A DNA stretch of 64,000 nucleotides, taken from the NCBI GenBank assembly GCA_016903675.1, contig JADQBA010000036.1:3110-67109 (forward strand), given 5' to 3'. Both the position numbers and the translations under genes were made by a program. This DNA comes from Stigonema ocellatum SAG 48.90 = DSM 106950. Lineage in GTDB: Bacteria > Cyanobacteriota > Cyanobacteriia > Cyanobacteriales > Nostocaceae. This document shows positions 60,287 through 64,000 of the stretch, piece by piece (the stretch's first letter is position 1; each line of letters opens with the position of its first letter). The notes beneath the pieces were generated by a model. It did no database searches. It saw nothing but the letters and a program-made list of their open reading frames with translations, and was not told the origin of the DNA.

Positions 60287-60558
60287 GAAAAAATTGGCGT
60301 TGCTGAATACAGGTATGAATTGCCCTCATCCCCATCCCGAATCCCAACTTTCTACAAGGGAGATAAATTCTTTCCCCTCTCCCAACAGGGAGAGGGTTAG
60401 GGTGAGGGTCAATGGTTCGGCAATATTCGACAATCATTCCTCAACTCAGTAACGCCAAAAAATTTAACTTTGCTGAATTTGGGTATGAATCGTTCTTTGT
60501 ACCTTTGCGACGATCGCGTGAGCAATTCAAACAGTCAATCAGCAACGCCAAAAATTGG
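60287..60558. mobile_element. Possible inverted-repeat element relic
   Basis: TTGGCGTTGCTGA at 60293 and its complement at about 60541-60556 face each other. A third partial copy, CAGTAACGCCAAAAAATT, lies at about 60449, and a related left end stands at 16108. The repeated phrase GCTGAATnnnGGTATGAAT appears with them. It could be the remains of a MITE or IS ends; no transposase is present. Confidence 0.4.
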
Positions 60559-60756
60559 ATGTATTTGTTTATCTGTTCTACGAAGTTTATAAATATGAAT
60601 ATATATGAGCGCACGGATTTCCATTATAATAAAACCATATCCCGAAGCCATTGATTTTGTCAAGCGTATATTTGTACCATTTATCTAGGCTGTTGACCCC
60701 GATAGTACTTCACCATATGTAATTTGCCGCCCATGGTACCGCAACCATAATTTTGG

Positions 60757-60813
60757 TCATCCCCCTCATCCCCCTCATCCCCCTCATCCCCCTCATCCCC
60801 CTCATCCCTTGTC
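60757..60813. repeat. CCCCCTCAT nonamer repeat
   Basis: Five to six head-to-tail CCCCCTCAT units immediately downstream of potC. Confidence 0.85.
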
Positions 60814-60818
60814 GAACA

Positions 60819-61616
60819 TTAGGACGCTTTATCCTGTCCGGAAGCGCGAATTAATTCAGCCACAAAGGCGACGATAGCAGATCCTAAAATCAAGATGACG
60901 CTGAGAGCATTAATATCTGGTTTGACCCCTGTTCTGATGCGGCTAAAGATTTCCATTGGCAGAGTGTTGAAACCGCTACCAGCTGTGAAACTGGCAATCA
61001 GAAAGTCATCCAAGCTGAGGACAAAGGCTAGCAGACAACCTGCTATAATACCAGGCATCAACTGAGGCAGCAATACTTTGATAAAGGCTTGCACTGGTGT
61101 TGCGCCTAAATCTAGTGCTGCTTCTTCTAAATGGGGATCTAAGTTGGTGAGTCGAGAAGACACAACAAGACCAACGTAGGCAACACAGAATACCACGTGT
61201 GCCGCCACTATTGTCCACAAACTGAGGGGAATGGCAAACGCCGCCAGAAAAACTAGGGTAGCTACGGCGATCGCAATGTCGGGAATAATCAACGGCAGGT
61301 AGGAAATACCTTGATATAATATCTTACCGGGAAATTGATAACGTGCTAACCCTACCGCCATCAAAGTTCCCAACACTGCTGAAACAGCTACTGCACAACC
61401 AGCAACTATCAAACTGTTTTGCAACGAAGACAAAATGCGTTCATCTGTGAACAATTTACCATACCAATCCCAGGTGAACCCTTGCCAATTTGCACTGTAG
61501 GGTGACTGGTTGAAGCTATAAAAAGCAAGTACCAGTATGGGCAAGTACATAAAAACAAACATCACAAGTGAGAAAACCCCTTGCCATACGACACGCAGTG
61601 GATGACGCAAAATCAA
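60819..61616 (-). CDS. potC: Spermidine/putrescine ABC transporter permease
   Basis: A 265-residue inner-membrane protein with six transmembrane segments and the permease EAA-type loop EEAALDLGATPVQAFIKVLLPQLMPG. FYSFNQSPYSANWQGFTWDWY near the N-terminus fits PotC. It would form the polyamine import channel with PotB, driven by PotA. No potA, potB or potD is in the window although the gene upstream would be expected here, so the rest must be elsewhere. Confidence 0.9.
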   Translation of the reverse strand: MILRHPLRVVWQGVFSLVMFVFMYLPILVLAFYSFNQSPYSANWQGFTWDWYGKLFTDERILSSLQNSLIVAGCAVAVSAVLGTLMAVGLARYQFPGKILYQGISYLPLIIPDIAIAVATLVFLAAFAIPLSLWTIVAAHVVFCVAYVGLVVSSRLTNLDPHLEEAALDLGATPVQAFIKVLLPQLMPGIIAGCLLAFVLSLDDFLIASFTAGSGFNTLPMEIFSRIRTGVKPDINALSVILILGSAIVAFVAELIRASGQDKAS

Positions 61617-62070
61617 TGGTTATATCTCCTTATGCTTAAAAAAATACTCTAGAGCCACTCAAAAACTATACTCTAAGTACTTTAACTTAATTTTAGTAGA
61701 GATTGTTGGTTGTGGATTCTTCTTTGATGTTTGATGCGAACCTAGTACTTTGTCAAGCTTGTTTTGCTCATTGTAGTAAGCACTAAAGTGCTTAGAAAAT
61801 AAGGACTAAAGTCCTTACTACGAACTTACTTACCCATCAATTATAACTTGACACACTACTAGCATGTTAAAAGATATCTATAGCACAATACGGTTCAGTG
61901 TAAGTGCTGAGGTCATAGAAACCCGATTGTAGGGGCGTATTGCAATACGCCCCTACGAAACCGGGTTTCTGGGCTGGTGCATAACTGAACTGTATTGATC
62001 TATAGCAATCCTATTTTATTTGCGAACAAGGAGGACTTGGGAGAGGTGTTCGGATCTCCTGCACGGACTG
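61617..62070. other. Intergenic region with dispersed repeats, 454 bases
   Basis: It holds AAGCACTAAAGTGCTT and AGGACTAAAGTCCTT palindromes (about 61778-61820) and a composite of a split AGAAACCCG/CGGGTTTCT pair around a GGGGCGTATTGCAATACGCC hairpin (about 61918-61970). No gene is seen. Confidence 0.6.
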
Positions 62071-63234
62071 CTATATATTTTTCAGAATTATATGTTTTTT
62101 CGAGTCAAAACTAATTTTTCCTTGTTGTTGAAACTTGCCCATCAATCGTGTAATTGTTACCCTGGTGGTGCAGCAGGCACTAGCAAGGTCTTCATGAGTC
62201 AGACGAACACTTAGGCGAGTTCCTTCCGCAACTGTTTGACCAATTTCCCGTTTTAAAAGTCGCAATAGATCTTGAAGGCGGTCTTGTACCCGTCGCCTTC
62301 CAGAAAGTACTAAAAAAGATTCTGTCTGCTGTAACCGCTGATTCAACTTTGGTAAAAGCGCTTGGCTGAGGATGGGGGAGGCTGCTATTTCTGCTAGTTC
62401 AATTGACACTAACTCTACATCTAATAGGGTTGTAGCTTGGTAAGTTTTGAGAAAGGTCAAATTAGAGCTAAAAACCATTCCTTCTCCTACTAACCCTACC
62501 AGTACTTCTTCACCAGTTTCACAAAGCGTAGTGATCTTGACAAAACCCCGACAAACATACCAAATCGCTTGCCAGTTGTTGGAGATAATTTCTCCTCTTG
62601 AATATTTATGCACAGGGCGATCTTTTATGAGGTCGCGGTCCTTCTTCACGGGTACTAATAACGCTTCTTGATCCTGCGTAATATCACGTAGCAGCCAGCA
62701 AAAGGCGGATGCTTTCCCCTCTAAATTACGAACACCATTCACGGTGAAAGCTACGTGAGAACACTCGCCATTGCGTTGCTGTAAGCGTAATGTTAACTCC
62801 CTAACTCTATCGGATTGAGACAACTGCATGAGTTCGTAACGAAAGTCATGACGATCATCCAGAACAATGAAGTTAATCATTGGTTGGCCCGCAAGAAACG
62901 GCTGTGCCACATTGAGTAACCTTGCAGCAGCTTGGTTGGCTTCTTGGATGATGCCATGAACATCAGTTAGTAAATAGCCATCTGGTGCAAACTCAAATAA
63001 ATCCAGGTAGCGTTGGCGTTCCGCCTCTACCAAATTTCGTGTTTCTAAGAGTTCCTGATTCTGCTGGTAGAGTTTCTCCGTAGCCAGGTGTACTATTTCT
63101 GAGGCGCTACCGAGTTCTTTAAAAGTTTCCGGTAGTAGTTCCGCTATCAAAGGCAAGACGTTAGCAGTTTGGTACAAATCTGCTAACCGCCTGTGTAATG
63201 CATTTGCATGTTGGGCAAATTTGTCTATATTCAC
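62071..63234 (-). CDS. PAS domain fused to a CRP/FNR-family transcriptional regulator
   Basis: A 387-residue protein: an N-terminal coiled coil (about 1-75), a PAS domain (about 78-190, LDLFEFAPDGYLLTDVHGIIQEANQAA), a cyclic-nucleotide-binding-like domain (about 200-300) and a CRP-type helix-turn-helix (about 330-385, HEDLASACCTTRVTITRLMGKF). It would sense a signal through PAS and regulate promoters through the HTH. The N-terminal PAS is unusual for CRP/NtcA-type regulators. The ligand is unknown. Confidence 0.85.
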   Translation of the reverse strand: MNIDKFAQHANALHRRLADLYQTANVLPLIAELLPETFKELGSASEIVHLATEKLYQQNQELLETRNLVEAERQRYLDLFEFAPDGYLLTDVHGIIQEANQAAARLLNVAQPFLAGQPMINFIVLDDRHDFRYELMQLSQSDRVRELTLRLQQRNGECSHVAFTVNGVRNLEGKASAFCWLLRDITQDQEALLVPVKKDRDLIKDRPVHKYSRGEIISNNWQAIWYVCRGFVKITTLCETGEEVLVGLVGEGMVFSSNLTFLKTYQATTLLDVELVSIELAEIAASPILSQALLPKLNQRLQQTESFLVLSGRRRVQDRLQDLLRLLKREIGQTVAEGTRLSVRLTHEDLASACCTTRVTITRLMGKFQQQGKISFDSKKHIILKNI

Positions 63235-63317
63235 CTTTAATTCCCGCTACTTGCTTACTGTAAATGGGGAGTGGGGAATGGGGAGTGGGGAAGAGAAATT
63301 TTTATGCTTGATGGTGT

Positions 63318-63377
63318 ACGTAGTAGCGCTTTAGCGCCGGTTAAATCGCAGTTTTTTGCGTAGACAGCGCTACTACA
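63318..63377. repeat. Dispersed palindrome, TAGTAGCGCTTTAGCGC family
   Basis: GTAGTAGCGCTTTAGCGC at the left and GCGCTACTAC at the right around a spacer, as at 50448. It lies between the PAS-CRP gene and the repetitive surface-type gene. A GGGGAGT/GGGGAAT heptamer run precedes it at 63266-63290. Confidence 0.75.
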
Positions 63378-63422
63378 TACCCATCAAAGTTGACTTGACA
63401 GACCACTACCTCGATTGTCGGA

Positions 63423-64000
63423 TCAATAGTTGTCACGATAAGCTGCTGGTTTAGAGCGATCGCGAGTCAAACCAGCAAGACCAAGCAGACCAAGCAAGCC
63501 TAACCAACCCCAACTAGAACCGCGATGACTTCTTGCGGTACTAACTCCTGTGGTGTCATTTGTACTACTACCACTACCTGTGGTGTCATTTGTAGTACTA
63601 CCACTACCTGTGGTGTCAGTGCCTGTACTGCCACTCCCACCAGAACTCGTACCACTACCTGTGGTGTCAGTGCCTGTACTGCCACTCCCACCAGAAGTCG
63701 TACCACTACCTGTACCCATCCCAGAGGTCCCAGTACCCGAGGTGCCAGTACCCGAGGTTCCAGTACCCGAGGTTCCAGTACCCATTGTTCCATTACCCGT
63801 TGTCCCAGTACCCGTTGTCCCAGTACCCGAGGTTCCAGTACCCGTTGTCCCAGTACCCGAGGTGCCAGTACCCGAGGTTCCAGTACCCGAGGTTCCAGTA
63901 CCCGAGGTTCCAGTACCCGAGGTTCCAGTACCCGAGGTTCCAGTACCCGAGGTTCCAGTACCCGAGGTTCCAGTACCCGAGGTTCCAGTACCCGAGGTTC
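63423..64000 (-). CDS. Repetitive Gly/Thr-rich protein with WGxxG-type C-terminal anchor, 5' end outside window
   Basis: The minus-strand frame is open from the window end to the stop at 63423, about 192 residues visible. The upstream part is at least 19 copies of a pentapeptide GTGTS (variants GTGTT, GNGTT, GMGTG), then GSGTTSGGSGSTGTDT units, then a short linker and a C-terminal WGWLGLLGLLGLAGL followed by basic residues. The tail matches the WGxxGxxG-type C-terminal sorting or anchoring signals, so the repeats would be surface-exposed or periplasmic. ATG at 63785 lies inside the repeats and is not the start. Confidence 0.75.
   Translation of the reverse strand, partial: TSGTGTSGTGTSGTGTSGTGTSGTGTSGTGTSGTGTSGTGTSGTGTSGTGTTGTGTSGTGTTGTGTTGNGTMGTGTSGTGTSGTGTSGTGTSGMGTGSGTTSGGSGSTGTDTTGSGTSSGGSGSTGTDTTGSGSTTNDTTGSGSSTNDTTGVSTARSHRGSSWGWLGLLGLLGLAGLTRDRSKPAAYRDNY
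63710..64000. repeat. 15-base coding minisatellite
   Basis: About nineteen head-to-tail units of GTTCCAGTACCCGAG with a few substitutions (GTCCCAGTACCCGTT) run to the window end. Fifteen bases keep the reading frame, so the array can expand without breaking the gene. Confidence 0.95.

Larger units (their letters stand above)
60159..60818. other. Repeat-rich intergenic region, 660 bases
   Basis: TTGTTGGTTG-like simple sequence lies at 60212-60240, and a hairpin with CTCTCCC/GGGAGAG arms at about 60377-60396. A nested inverted-repeat relic occupies 60287-60558, and CCCCCTCAT nonamers follow at 60757-60813. Weak open frames at 60215 and 60412 run through these repeats and are not convincing. 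Confidence 0.6.

Noticed and set aside
60412..60654. 80-codon frame
   Set aside because: Covers an inverted-repeat relic and has no recognisable features.
63500..63793. 97-codon frame within the repetitive protein gene
   Set aside because: Off-frame reading of the same repeats; the frame ending in the WGxxG-type anchor is the credible one.
63710..64000. Periodic repeat that might be a CRISPR array
   Set aside because: Fifteen-base units without spacers that stay in frame with a coding sequence; a coding minisatellite.

Overview
The window reads as chromosome of a filamentous, probably heterocyst-type (Nostocales-like) cyanobacterium. Supporting this are many GCGATCGC (HIP1) sites, cyanobacterial or plastid-type genes (a Tab2/Atab2-family protein, Ycf23, a Ycf37-like TPR protein, a DUF92 phytyl-phosphate kinase homologue, an OprB-type porin), and dense heptanucleotide tandem repeats (STRRs) and palindromic repeats between genes. 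No rRNA, tRNA, CRISPR array or prophage was recognised.

Layout. 1-7.2 kb: the 3' end of an iron-uptake-type porin, an Rrf2 regulator next to a cysteine synthase, a J-domain protein, a tandem PTPS/QueD protein, a methyltransferase and a DUF3352 protein. 7.6-10.2 kb: an M1 aminopeptidase with HEAT repeats and a repeat-derived insertion. 11.3-23.8 kb: an exopolysaccharide locus with three GT4 and two GT2 glycosyltransferases, a Wzc-like tyrosine autokinase, a Wzy-like polymerase, an acyltransferase and a methyltransferase; no flippase or export channel is visible. 24.2-28.5 kb: an accessory patch with two uncharacterised proteins, a vapBC-type toxin-antitoxin pair, a decayed duplicate of the EPS methyltransferase, and an IS200/IS605-type element whose TnpB has lost its RuvC-II glutamate and whose right end forms the 3' end of a subtilisin gene. 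30.4-40.7 kb: a small secreted protein, the DUF92 protein, a parvulin overlapping a cNMP-binding/C39-like/ABC exporter, a lipase-like hydrolase, a Lys/Ala-rich protein, a truncated VOC protein, a TPR protein and a fatty acid desaturase. 40.7-51.3 kb: rsmE, a CLC protein with CBS and Usp domains, a TldE/PmbA protein, Tab2, Ycf23, a divergent hpnK/hpnI pair for hopanoid head-group synthesis, and a peroxiredoxin-glutaredoxin. 51.8-64 kb: a CheB-CheR-PAS-histidine kinase-receiver protein, a Ycf37-like protein, a solute-binding protein with a repeat-encoded tail, rpmI-rplT, a Ser/Thr kinase with an FGE-sulfatase domain, potC, a PAS-CRP regulator and a repetitive surface-type protein cut by the window end.

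The recurring theme is repeat DNA becoming part of genes. STRRs sit between genes, and they also supply start codons, stop codons and C-terminal residues for at least seven genes, an internal segment of the aminopeptidase, and a 46-residue tail on a solute-binding protein. Two MITE-like copies, several palindrome families, a G-tract/C-tract inverted repeat, and relics of a glycosyltransferase and a methyltransferase show active local rearrangement.

Functions were assigned from motifs read by eye. No database search was run.
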